Both the position numbers and the translations under genes were made by a program. Source: an uncultured Clostridia bacterium (GTDB lineage Bacteria > Bacillota > Clostridia > TANB77 > CAG-508). Taken from it: a stretch of 64,000 nt of DNA. The DNA is taken from the NCBI GenBank assembly GCA_944392545.1, contig CALXWW010000007.1, positions 1-64,000 on the forward strand, read 5' to 3'. The notes under the pieces were generated by a model. That model searched no databases. It saw only the letters and a program-made list of their open reading frames with translations, and had not been told where the DNA came from. Below, piece after piece: positions 18,201 to 26,326 of this stretch (positions within the stretch are counted from its first letter, which is position 1; each line of letters begins with the position of its first letter).

Positions 18201-18901
18201 TTTTATTCTTTATATTTTCTAGTTTTTTGACCATTACTTCTAGTTGTATTTTTATATTATCTAATATAATTTTTCCCCATATTGTATTAGAAAAATCTAT
18301 ATTTAAATCAACATTAAGTTCTTCTACCTTACTATTTAACCATTTTTCAGGATATGGATTACTCTGAATATATTTATATATCTCTAATATTAAGTCTCGT
18401 AACTTTTCGTCTCCTCTATAATCAGTATATATGTCTAAAAGCTTTATGAACTCTTTATCATTATTCATATACTTTTGCTCAAATAGATTTTCCAATACTT
18501 CTGCTTTAATCATTTCTATTTCCGCAGTATCACCTATTCTAAAATTAGCAGACACATCCGCTTCATAAAAATTGTTTCTAATAACCTCTAAGCAAAATGA
18601 ATGTATAGTACAAATACTAGCTTTATTTAGTAGAGTGATTTGCCTTTGCAATCTTATTTCTTCCGGATTCTTTTCCAATTTGTCGTAAATCGCATCTAAT
18701 ATTCTTTCTCTCATCTCACTAGCTGCAGCATTAGTAAAAGTTACTATTAACATTTTATTAATATCAACATTTTCGTTTATAACTTTATTAATTATTCTCT
18801 CTACCAATACTGCTGTCTTTCCACTTCCGTGCAGCAGCAGCAACCAATATATTTTCACCTTTTTCAAATATTGCTTGCTTTTGCTCATTAGTCCACTCCA
18901 T
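15289..18901 (-). CDS. addA: ATP-dependent helicase/nuclease AddA, one +1 recoding site
   Basis: Helicase-nuclease subunit of AddAB, which processes double-strand breaks for recombination. The true N-terminus is MEWTNEQKQAI from ATG 18901 (AAGGAGG 5 nt upstream) and runs to NILVAAAA, where the in-frame codon is CGG (18829-18827). Skipping that C gives G-SGKTAVLVERI, the Walker A motif, then the UvrD-type helicase (DEYQDSN, GDVKQSIYKFRQARPE, SIHKSKGLEFPVVFL, YVALTRAKEKLI) and the C-terminal RecB-type nuclease (LVDYKTDYVPNGD). Total 1203 residues, normal for AddA. A conventional gene caller would use an unrelated out-of-frame N-terminus and miss the Walker A start. addB, usually adjacent, is not in the window. 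A large terminator hairpin and repeats lie upstream. Confidence 0.94.
18826..18829 (-). other. CGGA recoding site in addA Walker A
   Basis: On the - strand: GCT GCT GCT GCA CGGA AGT GGA AAA. Four-base glycine decoding yields A-A-A-A-G-S-G-K-T, the ATP-binding loop. The conventional frame destroys the loop. Confidence 0.9.
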
Positions 18902-18910
18902 ATTTCCTCC

Positions 18911-18936
18911 TTGTCACTTTTTGTATCTGTCACCAA
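18911..18936. repeat. Degenerate REP-like element upstream of addA
   Basis: GTCACTTTTTGTATCTGTCACC resembles a diverged copy of the GGTG-xxx-GTCACC repeat found intact at 19047-19101 and 61443-61482. It lies directly before the addA RBS. Confidence 0.4.
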
Positions 18937-18949
18937 GTTACCAAACTAC

Positions 18950-19019
18950 AAAAAACTTTTTAATAATATACTCTATACGTAATATACGCTTTAAGTATAT
19001 ATTATTAAAAAGTTTTTTT
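18950..19019 (-). terminator. Long terminator hairpin between the spoIIQ-like gene and addA
   Basis: AAAAAACTTTTTAATAATATA (18950-18970) is the inverse of 18998-19019, a perfect stem of about 20 bp with a 27-nt loop and T-runs on both strands. It ends the sporulation transcript read leftwards. Confidence 0.75.
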
Positions 19020-19046
19020 CAACATTTTATATATTTTTTGTTTTAA

Positions 19047-19101
19047 CCTGTCCCCAAAGGTGACAAAAGTGGCAGTTCGGTGATAGGCACCATAGGTGAC
19101 A
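19047..19101. repeat. REP-like palindromic repeat, intergenic copy
   Basis: Contains TGTCCCC - GGTGACA - AAAAGTGGCAGTT - CGGTGATAGGCACC - GGTGACA. Its AAAAGTGGCAGTT core and the following GGTG...CACC palindrome match the segment inside mfd (61443-61482, opposite strand). It abuts the stop codon of the SpoIIQ-like gene. Confidence 0.6.
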
Positions 19102-19905
19102 TTATTTAATATATAGCTCTGGGTCTAGACTTTCATTGTCTTTTAATATTTCGAAATGTAAATGTGCTTCATCTGCTATCTCAAATGTAGCTGTATTTCC
19201 GACAGTTCCTATTGTTTGCCCTTGCTTTACTTTTTCTCCTTCTTCAACAAATTCTGCTGTTAATAAATTAGAATATACGCTAGAGTAACCATTTACATGC
19301 TCTATTACTACTGTAAGACCATATCTTGGATCATTTTTTATTGATTTTACAGTTCCTTCTGCTGATGCCGTTACTACTGTGGTTTTTTCAGCTGCAATAT
19401 CTATTCCATTGTGTGTTATCCATTCATCAAGTGTCGTTGAATATACTAAATTATCTTTTGCATATTCTCTTATTATCTCACCTTCCACAGGCATTTTAAA
19501 CTCAGGATCTTTTACAGTCTCCTCTTTCTTTTCTTCCTTTTTGTTTTCTTCTACTTTTTCTCCTTGTACATTACTAGTATTTACTGCATATTTTTTTTCT
19601 TCTTCATTTTCTTTGTTATTTTCTTCACTTATTTCATTTGCAACACTATTTGTTTCTTCATTTTCCATCTCATTAACTGTTTTCCCCATTTGTGAGCTTG
19701 TTTCTTCCACGGAACTATTATTATTTTCACTCATTATTTGTGTATTAAATTCAGCTATTCTAGTTTTATCCTGGGTATTACCACTATTTAATAAAAACAT
19801 TGCAATAAAAGTTATTATTGATATAGATAAAACTCCTCCAGCAGTATATAATATTCTTTTTATATCCATATTATTTCTATTAAAACCTCTTCTTTCTCTT
19901 CTCAT
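19102..19905 (-). CDS. spoIIQ: SpoIIQ-like M23-family peptidase domain protein
   Basis: Forespore membrane protein expected to pair with SpoIIIAH across the engulfment septum. 267 residues: short basic cytoplasmic N-terminus, one membrane helix (about 18-40), a Glu/Asn/Lys-rich linker, and a C-terminal LytM/M23 domain. The zinc motifs look intact (H-x3-D in THNGIDIA, H-x-H in AHLHFE), as in clostridial SpoIIQ and unlike the B. subtilis protein, which lost one ligand. Start ATG 19905 is chosen for AAGGAGG just upstream. Position next to spoIID and the spoIIA operon supports the sporulation role; a vegetative M23 endopeptidase is the alternative. Confidence 0.75.
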   Translation of the reverse strand: MRRERRGFNRNNMDIKRILYTAGGVLSISIITFIAMFLLNSGNTQDKTRIAEFNTQIMSENNNSSVEETSSQMGKTVNEMENEETNSVANEISEENNKENEEEKKYAVNTSNVQGEKVEENKKEEKKEETVKDPEFKMPVEGEIIREYAKDNLVYSTTLDEWITHNGIDIAAEKTTVVTASAEGTVKSIKNDPRYGLTVVIEHVNGYSSVYSNLLTAEFVEEGEKVKQGQTIGTVGNTATFEIADEAHLHFEILKDNESLDPELYIK

Positions 19906-19985
19906 AAAATCCTCCTTCAAAATAACTTAATTATCATAAGTATTTACAATTTTGAGAGTTTTATACAATTTTATATAAATTATTT

Positions 19986-20987
19986 TTAGATATTTTCTAT
20001 TTCTACATTTGTGTAATAATGATGGATAATTTCTTCGTATGTTTTTCCTTCTTTTGCTAAGCTATCTGCACCTGTCTGACTCATTCCAACTCCGTGCCCA
20101 TATCCAATTACTTCAAGTTTTATTTTTTCTTTTTCTTTTTCTGTTGTAATTTTAAAATTAGCTGACTTTAGTCCTAATATGGTCCTTACTTCTACACCTG
20201 ATAATTCCAAATTTCCTATTTTTATTTTCTTTACTCTGTTTCCATCAGTATATTCCTCTACTTTTATACAATCGTCTTCGTTAAAATCTATTTTAAAATC
20301 GCTATGTTCTTCCTTTATTTTCTTTGTAAATTCTTCTTTAGTTAGTTCTACTTCTGAGCTATATTGACTATATGCATCTTCTCCAGACGTTGATACAGAT
20401 TGTAAGTATGGATATCCAGTTCCTCCCCATACATCCACAGGTGCTTCTGTTGCACCACCACTATTAGAATGGAAAAAAGCATTTATTGGCTTTCCTTCAT
20501 AAGTTATAATTTTTCCTTTAGTACTATTTACTGCATCTAAAATTTTATTCCAGTTTGTATCTTTTTCGTCTTCTTTCCACTTTTCTTTTCTATCTTTTTC
20601 TGATATCCAAGCCTGGCAACAAGTAGAATCATCACATATATTTGCTTTTCCATGCTTATCCTCATTGTTTATAATTTTATATATTGTATAAGTTCTTGCT
20701 ACAACAGCTTGTGCTTTTAAAGCTTCTTCCTCAAAAGAAGCTGGCATTTCTGCCGATACAACTCCATATAAATATTCGTCTAAATCTATTTCTTCTACTT
20801 TATTAGTATCAGTATGTAATAATTTTACTGTTCCATATTTGGTATAATTGTACTCTATTTCATTTTGTACTGCATTTTCTACTACTTCTTTACTGGTTGT
20901 TTTTTCTGAAAAATTTGAGGTAAATATAATTGGTATTGAAAAACATATAAATATTAAAAGAACAAAATATATTAAAATTTTTTTCAT
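19986..20987 (-). CDS. spoIID: Stage II sporulation protein D
   Basis: Membrane-anchored lytic transglycosylase that drives engulfment with SpoIIM and SpoIIP. 333 residues with an N-terminal membrane helix and the SpoIID domain: DEYLYGVVSAEMPASFEEEALKAQAVVARTY carries the catalytic glutamate, FHSNSGGATE follows, and GYGHGVGMSQTGADSLAKEGKTYEEIIHHYY forms the C-terminal block. The CDDSTCCQAW segment matches the zinc-binding cysteine region of clostridial SpoIID. ATG 20987 is preferred, preceded by GAGGAAG. It lies 19 bp after sigF, so it may be read with the spoIIA operon, unlike in B. subtilis. Confidence 0.92.
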   Translation of the reverse strand: MKKILIYFVLLIFICFSIPIIFTSNFSEKTTSKEVVENAVQNEIEYNYTKYGTVKLLHTDTNKVEEIDLDEYLYGVVSAEMPASFEEEALKAQAVVARTYTIYKIINNEDKHGKANICDDSTCCQAWISEKDRKEKWKEDEKDTNWNKILDAVNSTKGKIITYEGKPINAFFHSNSGGATEAPVDVWGGTGYPYLQSVSTSGEDAYSQYSSEVELTKEEFTKKIKEEHSDFKIDFNEDDCIKVEEYTDGNRVKKIKIGNLELSGVEVRTILGLKSANFKITTEKEKEKIKLEVIGYGHGVGMSQTGADSLAKEGKTYEEIIHHYYTNVEIENI

Positions 20988-21006
20988 TTTCTCTTCCTCG
21001 TCTAAC

Positions 21007-21759
21007 TTAAGCAATAACCTCGCTTGTATCTTCTAGTTTTTCTTTCATTAAGTTTAAGATTTTTCTTTCTATTCTAGATATTTGAACTTGGTTTATCCCC
21101 ATTATCTTTCCTACCTCTGTCTGAGTTTTTCCTCTAAAATATCTTAATAAGATTATCTGCTTTTCTTTTTCCTCTAAACATTCTATTAATTCAGATATAG
21201 CAATTTTATTTGTAATAAGTGTTTGTTCATCTGTTCCATTGCTTACCCTTTCTATTATGTTCATTCCACTATCTTCATCATTACTTTCTGCTTCATATAT
21301 AGATTTAACTGTAACTTTACTTTCAAGCGCAACTATAATTTCTTCTTTTGACACTCCAGTTTCTTTTACCAGTTCTTCTATACTAATATCTTTTCCTTTT
21401 TTTAAATATTCTTTTTGTAACTCCGATATTTTGTACTGTAGTTCTTTAATCGTTCTACTTATTTTTACTGGTCCTTCTGTTTGTGTATATCTTTTTAGTT
21501 CTCCTAATATATATGGTACTGCATATGTCGAAAGTTTTACTTCAAAACTGGTGTCAAATTTTTTTATTGATTTAATAAATCCTATTACTGCAATTTGATA
21601 TAAATCTTCTACTTCATATCCTCTATCTTTAAATCTTTTTACTATACTCCAAATAAGCCCATTATTTACAGTTATTAGCTTTTCCATAGCAGATTTATCT
21701 CCACTTTGTGCTTCTACTATATCTGATACTTGATTTTCATATAAACTTAAGTTTAGCAC
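21007..21759 (-). CDS. sigF: Sporulation sigma factor F
   Basis: First forespore-specific sigma factor, 250 residues. Region 2 is GYEVEDLYQIAVIGFIKSIKKFD...STYAVPYILGELKRY; region 3 follows; region 4 carries the helix-turn-helix RYFRGKTQTEVGKIMGINQVQISRIERK. GTG start at 21759 directly abuts the spoIIAB stop, with AGGAGG inside the end of spoIIAB, indicating translational coupling. Held inactive by SpoIIAB until SpoIIAA is dephosphorylated. Confidence 0.95.
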   Translation of the reverse strand: MLNLSLYENQVSDIVEAQSGDKSAMEKLITVNNGLIWSIVKRFKDRGYEVEDLYQIAVIGFIKSIKKFDTSFEVKLSTYAVPYILGELKRYTQTEGPVKISRTIKELQYKISELQKEYLKKGKDISIEELVKETGVSKEEIIVALESKVTVKSIYEAESNDEDSGMNIIERVSNGTDEQTLITNKIAISELIECLEEKEKQIILLRYFRGKTQTEVGKIMGINQVQISRIERKILNLMKEKLEDTSEVIA

Positions 21760-22233
21760 CTAGCATACTCCTCCTAAACTTGCAATTTCTTCTTTTTCTA
21801 TATCTACTAAATGCTTTTTTATCTTTTTCCTCATAGTAATTTTAGTACCCAAACCAAGTACAGAATCTATATCAACTTCATCCATAAAGCTTTCCATTAT
21901 GGTAAATCCCATACCTGACCTTTCTAAATTAGCTTTTGTAGTATATAGCGGTTTTCGTGCAAGCTCTACATTCTCAATTCCTTTTCCTGTATCAGAAATT
22001 TCTATTTCCACAGTATTTTTTATTATTCTAGCCTTAATCTTTACGATTCCTTCTGCATCTTCATACCCATGTATTATGCAGTTTGTAACTGCTTCAGATA
22101 CAGCTGTTTTTATATCAGCAAGTTCCTCTATTGTTGGATCTAGCACTGATACAAATGCTGCTACTGTAATTCTTGCAAAAGCCTCATTGCTAGATTTACT
22201 TAAAAACTCTAGTTTCATTTCATTATCATACAT
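21760..22233 (-). CDS. spoIIAB: Anti-sigma F factor and serine kinase
   Basis: GHKL-family kinase that binds SigF and phosphorylates SpoIIAA. 157 residues. The N-box [14 protein letters not shown]1-box [14 protein letters not shown] and G2-box [15 protein letters not shown] are present. Encoded between its two partners spoIIAA and sigF in the canonical order. Confidence 0.95.
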   Translation of the reverse strand: MYDNEMKLEFLSKSSNEAFARITVAAFVSVLDPTIEELADIKTAVSEAVTNCIIHGYEDAEGIVKIKARIIKNTVEIEISDTGKGIENVELARKPLYTTKANLERSGMGFTIMESFMDEVDIDSVLGLGTKITMRKKIKKHLVDIEKEEIASLGGVC

Positions 22234-22279
22234 TTTTTACTTATCCTTTCTTTTAATTACTTTTTATTTTAAACTTATA

Positions 22280-22606
22280 CTATGATGCTCTTTTCTCTTT
22301 CATAGTAATAATTTTACTAATTCCGCTCATTTCTAGTATTCGCTTAACATTAGGATTTATATTAATAATTTCCATTTCCCCACCTATAAGCTTCATCATT
22401 TTATATCTTCCAATAATCATTCCTATTCCTGCACTGTCCATAAAAGAAACCCTACTAAAATCAAATATAGCTTTTCTAGGCATATATCTTGTAATTTCAT
22501 CATCTACTTTCCTCCTTATTTTTTCTACGATATGGTGGTCTATTTCTTCTGTAATTTCCACCGTTAAAAGCTTGTCCTTTTTTATGTAATTAGTATTCAC
22601 TTTCAT
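22280..22606 (-). CDS. spoIIAA: Anti-sigma F antagonist
   Basis: STAS-domain protein, 108 residues. The phosphorylatable serine is Ser58 in SFMDSAGIGMIIGRY. When unphosphorylated it releases SigF from SpoIIAB. First gene of the operon, preceded by AAGGAGGGA and by a putative SigH/Spo0A-controlled promoter. Confidence 0.94.
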   Translation of the reverse strand: MKVNTNYIKKDKLLTVEITEEIDHHIVEKIRRKVDDEITRYMPRKAIFDFSRVSFMDSAGIGMIIGRYKMMKLIGGEMEIININPNVKRILEMSGISKIITMKEKRAS

Positions 22607-22627
22607 CCCTCCTTAGCTTTTTCATAT

Positions 22628-22656
22628 TATATTCTTTTTTACATTTTTTTCCAATA
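22628..22656 (-). promoter_or_regulatory. Possible SigH promoter of the spoIIA operon
   Basis: Read on the - strand, TTGGAAAAA (22654-22646) and AAAGAATAT (about 22637-22629) resemble SigH elements (AGGA-like and GAAT). SigH control of spoIIA is established in Bacillus and Clostridium; the match here is moderate. Confidence 0.45.
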
Positions 22657-22691
22657 GCAAAATATAAGAAGTTTTGTTGAAATATAGGAAG

Positions 22692-22702
22692 TTTTCGACA
22701 AA
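22692..22702 (-). promoter_or_regulatory. Spo0A box upstream of spoIIA
   Basis: TTTGTCGAAAA on the - strand is an exact match to the Spo0A-box consensus TGTCGAA with its flanks. It is about 40-60 bp upstream of the putative SigH promoter. A degenerate copy (TTTCAACAAAA, 22682-22672) lies exactly 20 bp away, two helical turns, within a direct repeat of about 20 bp. Confidence 0.7.
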
Positions 22703-22826
22703 TATTGATATTTAATAAATTTAAAGAAACACAAAAAGAATATAAATATTAGATGAATATTTATATTTTTTTTAGAAATAATAAATAATAATTCAAAATT
22801 TTTTAACCAGATAATAGGAGGTTTTT

Positions 22827-23255
22827 ATGGCAAATGAACAATATATTCTAAATACTGTTAATAAAGGATTAAAAATGGGGATGGACTCTATTTCAACTAT
22901 TTCTGAAAAGGTTGGAGATGCTAATTTTAAAGATGATTTAATATATCAATATAATCAGTACAATGATATTTTAAATAGAGTAAATACTGAACTTCAAAAT
23001 TTTAATGACTTACCTTCTGAACTTCCTCCTATGCAAAAAGTCATGGGATATATGGATATTCAAGTAAGTACATTAAATGATAAAAGTAATTCTCATATAG
23101 CAGAAATGTTAATTAAAGGTACAAATATGGGAATTATTGAGGGTGTTAAATTAAAAAATCAAAATCCAGATGCAAATAAAACAACTCAAAAAATATTGGA
23201 CGACTTTATACAATTTCAAGAAAATACTATAGAAAAATTAAAAAAATATTTGTAA
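22827..23255 (+). CDS. Small helical-bundle protein, function unknown
   Basis: 142 residues, predicted all-helical with no signal peptide or membrane helix. The start MANEQYILNTVNKGLKMGMDSI and the SNSHIAEMLIKGTNMGIIEGVKLKNQNP segment resemble a family of ferritin-like four-helix proteins widespread and unnamed in Clostridia, as far as I remember. The internal repeat of the KGLKMGMDSI and KGTNMGIIEG pieces suggests a duplicated helical hairpin. RBS ATAGGAGG precedes the ATG. It is an isolated + strand gene between the divergent spoIIA operon and convergent valS. Confidence 0.6.
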   Translation: MANEQYILNTVNKGLKMGMDSISTISEKVGDANFKDDLIYQYNQYNDILNRVNTELQNFNDLPSELPPMQKVMGYMDIQVSTLNDKSNSHIAEMLIKGTNMGIIEGVKLKNQNPDANKTTQKILDDFIQFQENTIEKLKKYL

Positions 23256-23261
23256 TTTGAA

Positions 23262-23321
23262 ACAAGGGGACACACATTTCGTTCCATTTTTGGAACAAAA
23301 TGTGTGTCCCCTTGTTTCATT
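23262..23321. terminator. Long palindrome, bidirectional terminator / REP-like
   Basis: AACAAGGGGACACACATTT pairs nearly perfectly with AAATGTGTGTCCCCTTGTT around GTTCC...GGAAC. The stem exceeds 20 bp. It separates the convergent + gene and valS. The GGGGACA/TGTCCCC arms recall dispersed REP-type sequences, and TGTCCCC also occurs in the repeat at 19047. Confidence 0.7.
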
Positions 23322-23327
23322 TCAGTT

Positions 23328-26009
23328 TTATTTCAAGTTTTCTAATCTCTCTTTTGCTTTGTTTAACAATTCTGTGTAATTTACAAGTTTGTTTTTCTCT
23401 TCTTGTACTTTTGCTTCTGGTGCCTTATTTACAAATCCTGGATTAGATAACATTTTTTCACATCTTGCAACTTCTCCTTCAAGTCTTGTTATTTCGTCTG
23501 CTAGTCTTTGTCTTTCTTCTTCCATGTCAACTAATTGCTCTAATGGTATATATAGTTCTATTCCATCTTTCAAAATACTTATTGCATTTTCTGGAATATC
23601 TTTTTTCTCATTTTTAATTGATATCTTTTCTCCAAATGCTAATTTTAGTATAAATTCTTGTGCTTCTAATATTTCTTTTTCATACTTGTCTGTTACAAAT
23701 ATTAATTCTGATTTTTTAGATGGATGAATATTTGAATTTGCTCTTACATTTCTTACTTCTGTAATTATTTCTTTTAATTTTTCTATAAATTCTTCTTCCT
23801 TATCAAAAGCAAACTCTTTTCTTACTTTTGGCCATTTTGCTATTATTAAGTCTTCTGTTCCAAAACATATTAACTTTGAATATATTTCTGATGTAACAAA
23901 TGGCATAAATGGATGAAGTAGTTTTAGTGAAGAGCCAAATACATGATTTAGTATATTGCTTACTGCTACTCTCTCTTCCTCATTTTCACTATACATACGT
24001 GGTTTTACCATTTCTATATACCAATCACAAAATTCATTCCATATAAAGCTGTAAATTTTATCAAGTGCTACACCTAAATCATAGTTTTCTAGGTTTCTTG
24101 TTACGTCTGAAACTAATTTATCAAATTTATTCAATATCCATTTATCTTCGATTCTTAACATGTCTGGGTTATATGTTTTATTCTTTTCATATACCTCATA
24201 GCAAAAATCTCTTACCTTTTTTTCATCTGCTAATGAATTAATTATGAATTTAGCTGCATTCCAAATTTTATTTGCAAAGTTTGATGCTTGCTCTAATTTT
24301 TCTGGCATGTACCTTATATCGTTTCCCATTGTAGTTCCAGAGATTACTGCAAATCTTAAAGAATCTGCACCATATTTATCTATTATTTCTATTGGATCTA
24401 TACCATTTCCTAGAGTTTTTGACATTTTTCTTCCTTGACTATCACGTACCATACCGTGTATAAGAACGTCTTTAAATGGTGCTTCTCCTGTAAGTTCTAA
24501 TCCTTGTGACATCATTCTTGATACCCAGAAAGTAATTATATCAAAACCTGTTACTAATACATTTGTTGGATAAAAAGTTTTGTAATCTTCTGTTTCTGTA
24601 TTTGGCCATCCAAGTGTTGAAAATGGCCATAATGCAGAACTAAACCAAGTATCTAATGTATCTTCATCCTGATGTAAATGCACACTACCACATTTTTCAC
24701 ATTTTTCTGGCATCTCTTTTGCAACATTTATGTGAGAGCATTCATCACAATAGTATGCTGGTATTCTATGTCCCCACCATAATTGTCTTGATATACACCA
24801 ATCTTGTATATTATCTAGCCAATTAAAATATTGTTTTTCATATTTCTTTGGTATAAAGCTTACTTCACCATTCCTTACAGAATCTGCTGCTTTTTTAGCT
24901 AAATTCTTCATTGCTACAAACCATTGCTCTGAGACCTTTGGTTCTAGTGTGTTTTTGCATCTTTCACATTTTGCAACATTATGAACATAATCCTCTGTTT
25001 TTACTAAAGCACCTAGTTTTTCTAAATCTTCTACAATAGCTTTTCTTGCTTCTAGTAAATCCATGCCTTTATATTTTGGTACTAAATCTCCCATTTTGTT
25101 ATTATCATCAAATACGTTTATAATTTCTAGATTATGTCTTAAACCTGATTGATAATCATTCATATCGTGTGCTGGTGTGATTTTTACACAACCTGTACCA
25201 AATTCTTTTTCAACAAATTCATCTGCAATTATTGGAATTTCTTTATTCATTATTGGAAGTATACAAGTTTTTCCTACTAAACTTTTATATCTTTCATCTG
25301 TTGGGCTTACTGCTACAGCTGTATCTCCAAGCATTGTTTCTGGTCTTGTTGTTGCAACAGTTATATATTTTTCTTCACTTCCAGTTACTTTATATCTAAT
25401 ATACCATAAATGAGTAGCTTCTTCTTTATACTCAACCTCTGCATCAGATATAGAAGTTTTGCAACTTGGACAGTAATTTATCATTCTTGTGCCTTTGTAT
25501 ATAAGACCTTTATTATATAAACTAATAAATTGTTCAAGAACTGCATCAGATAAACCTTCATCTAATGTAAATCTACGTCTATCCCAGTCACATGAGCATC
25601 CTAATTTTTTTTGTTGTTCTTGTATTGTTCCACCATAGATTCTAGTCCAATCCCATGCTTCTTCTAAAAACTTTTCTCTGCCTAATTCCTGCTTAGTTTT
25701 TCCTTCTTTTTTTAATTTTTCAACAACTTTCATTTCTGTAGATATTGCAGCATGATCTGAACCTGGAAGCCATAATGTATTATATCCTTGCATCCTCTTA
25801 AAACGAATTAAAATATCCTGGATAGTATCATCTAGAGCATGTCCCATATGAAGCTTACCCGTTACATTTGGTGGTGGCATCATTATACAATAACTTTCTT
25901 TAGTTTTATCCATATTTGGTTTAAAATATCCCTTTTTCTCCCAATCTGAATAAATTCTATCTTCAAAATCCTTTGGATTAAACTTATCATTTAATTTCTT
26001 TTTTTCCAT
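23328..26009 (-). CDS. valS: Valyl-tRNA synthetase
   Basis: Charges tRNA-Val, 893 residues, full length. HIGH motif as HMGH in PPPNVTGKLHMGHAL, KMSKS as GRKMSKTLGNG, editing domain with TTRPETMLGDTAVAV, zinc cysteines around CPSCKT and CDECSH/CEKCGS, and the C-terminal coiled-coil arm rich in Glu/Lys/Arg. RBS AGGAGG is before ATG 26009. Transcription is governed by the upstream T-box. Confidence 0.97.
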   Translation of the reverse strand: MEKKKLNDKFNPKDFEDRIYSDWEKKGYFKPNMDKTKESYCIMMPPPNVTGKLHMGHALDDTIQDILIRFKRMQGYNTLWLPGSDHAAISTEMKVVEKLKKEGKTKQELGREKFLEEAWDWTRIYGGTIQEQQKKLGCSCDWDRRRFTLDEGLSDAVLEQFISLYNKGLIYKGTRMINYCPSCKTSISDAEVEYKEEATHLWYIRYKVTGSEEKYITVATTRPETMLGDTAVAVSPTDERYKSLVGKTCILPIMNKEIPIIADEFVEKEFGTGCVKITPAHDMNDYQSGLRHNLEIINVFDDNNKMGDLVPKYKGMDLLEARKAIVEDLEKLGALVKTEDYVHNVAKCERCKNTLEPKVSEQWFVAMKNLAKKAADSVRNGEVSFIPKKYEKQYFNWLDNIQDWCISRQLWWGHRIPAYYCDECSHINVAKEMPEKCEKCGSVHLHQDEDTLDTWFSSALWPFSTLGWPNTETEDYKTFYPTNVLVTGFDIITFWVSRMMSQGLELTGEAPFKDVLIHGMVRDSQGRKMSKTLGNGIDPIEIIDKYGADSLRFAVISGTTMGNDIRYMPEKLEQASNFANKIWNAAKFIINSLADEKKVRDFCYEVYEKNKTYNPDMLRIEDKWILNKFDKLVSDVTRNLENYDLGVALDKIYSFIWNEFCDWYIEMVKPRMYSENEEERVAVSNILNHVFGSSLKLLHPFMPFVTSEIYSKLICFGTEDLIIAKWPKVRKEFAFDKEEEFIEKLKEIITEVRNVRANSNIHPSKKSELIFVTDKYEKEILEAQEFILKLAFGEKISIKNEKKDIPENAISILKDGIELYIPLEQLVDMEEERQRLADEITRLEGEVARCEKMLSNPGFVNKAPEAKVQEEKNKLVNYTELLNKAKERLENLK

Positions 26010-26040
26010 AATATTACCTCCTATTTTAAATAAATATATA

Positions 26041-26320
26041 CCAAAAAAAGCTTACCCTATATATAAGGGCAAGCTTCTTACTCACGGTACCACCTTAATT
26101 TACAATTTATACAATTTAATGTTTTTCAACAATTAAATAATCTTTCTATAATTGCTTCTTAATTACTTTTAACGCAAGCTACACGTATACAGCTACTATT
26201 ATTTCACCATATCTGCTCTAAAGCTACCTTCAGTTTTATTTCTATTAAAGGCTTACAGCCAACGACCTTTATTCTCTTTATAGAAAGATAAAACCTACTC
26301 CTCTTCTTCTCTGCATTATG
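26041..26320 (-). ncRNA. T-box leader of valS
   Basis: The leader reads, from its 5' end, AGAGAAGAAGAGGAGTAGG (stem I), further pairing regions, then the T-box proper AAGGTGGTACCGTGAG (about 26095-26080), which pairs with the uncharged tRNA acceptor end. A terminator stem AAGCTTGCCCT...AGGGTAAGCTT with T7 follows at about 26075-26043. By gene context it senses uncharged tRNA-Val; I could not fix the specifier codon by eye. Confidence 0.9.
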
Positions 26321-26326
26321 TTATAT

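Noticed and set aside
478-18835. Classical P-site slippage or prfB-type programmed frameshift
   Set aside because: No shared slippery codon, stop codon or Shine-Dalgarno-like stimulator stands at the sites.
256-18901. Sequencing or assembly errors as the cause of the five frame breaks
   Set aside because: Typical indel errors fall in homopolymers. Here every break is an extra C in front of GG in a GGN codon, in four genes on both strands, and no other kind of break is seen in the window. Not excluded without raw reads, but improbable.
22660-22702. Start of a CRISPR array (direct repeat)
   Set aside because: Only two imperfect adjacent copies without spacers; explained better by paired Spo0A sites. 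No CRISPR array was seen anywhere.
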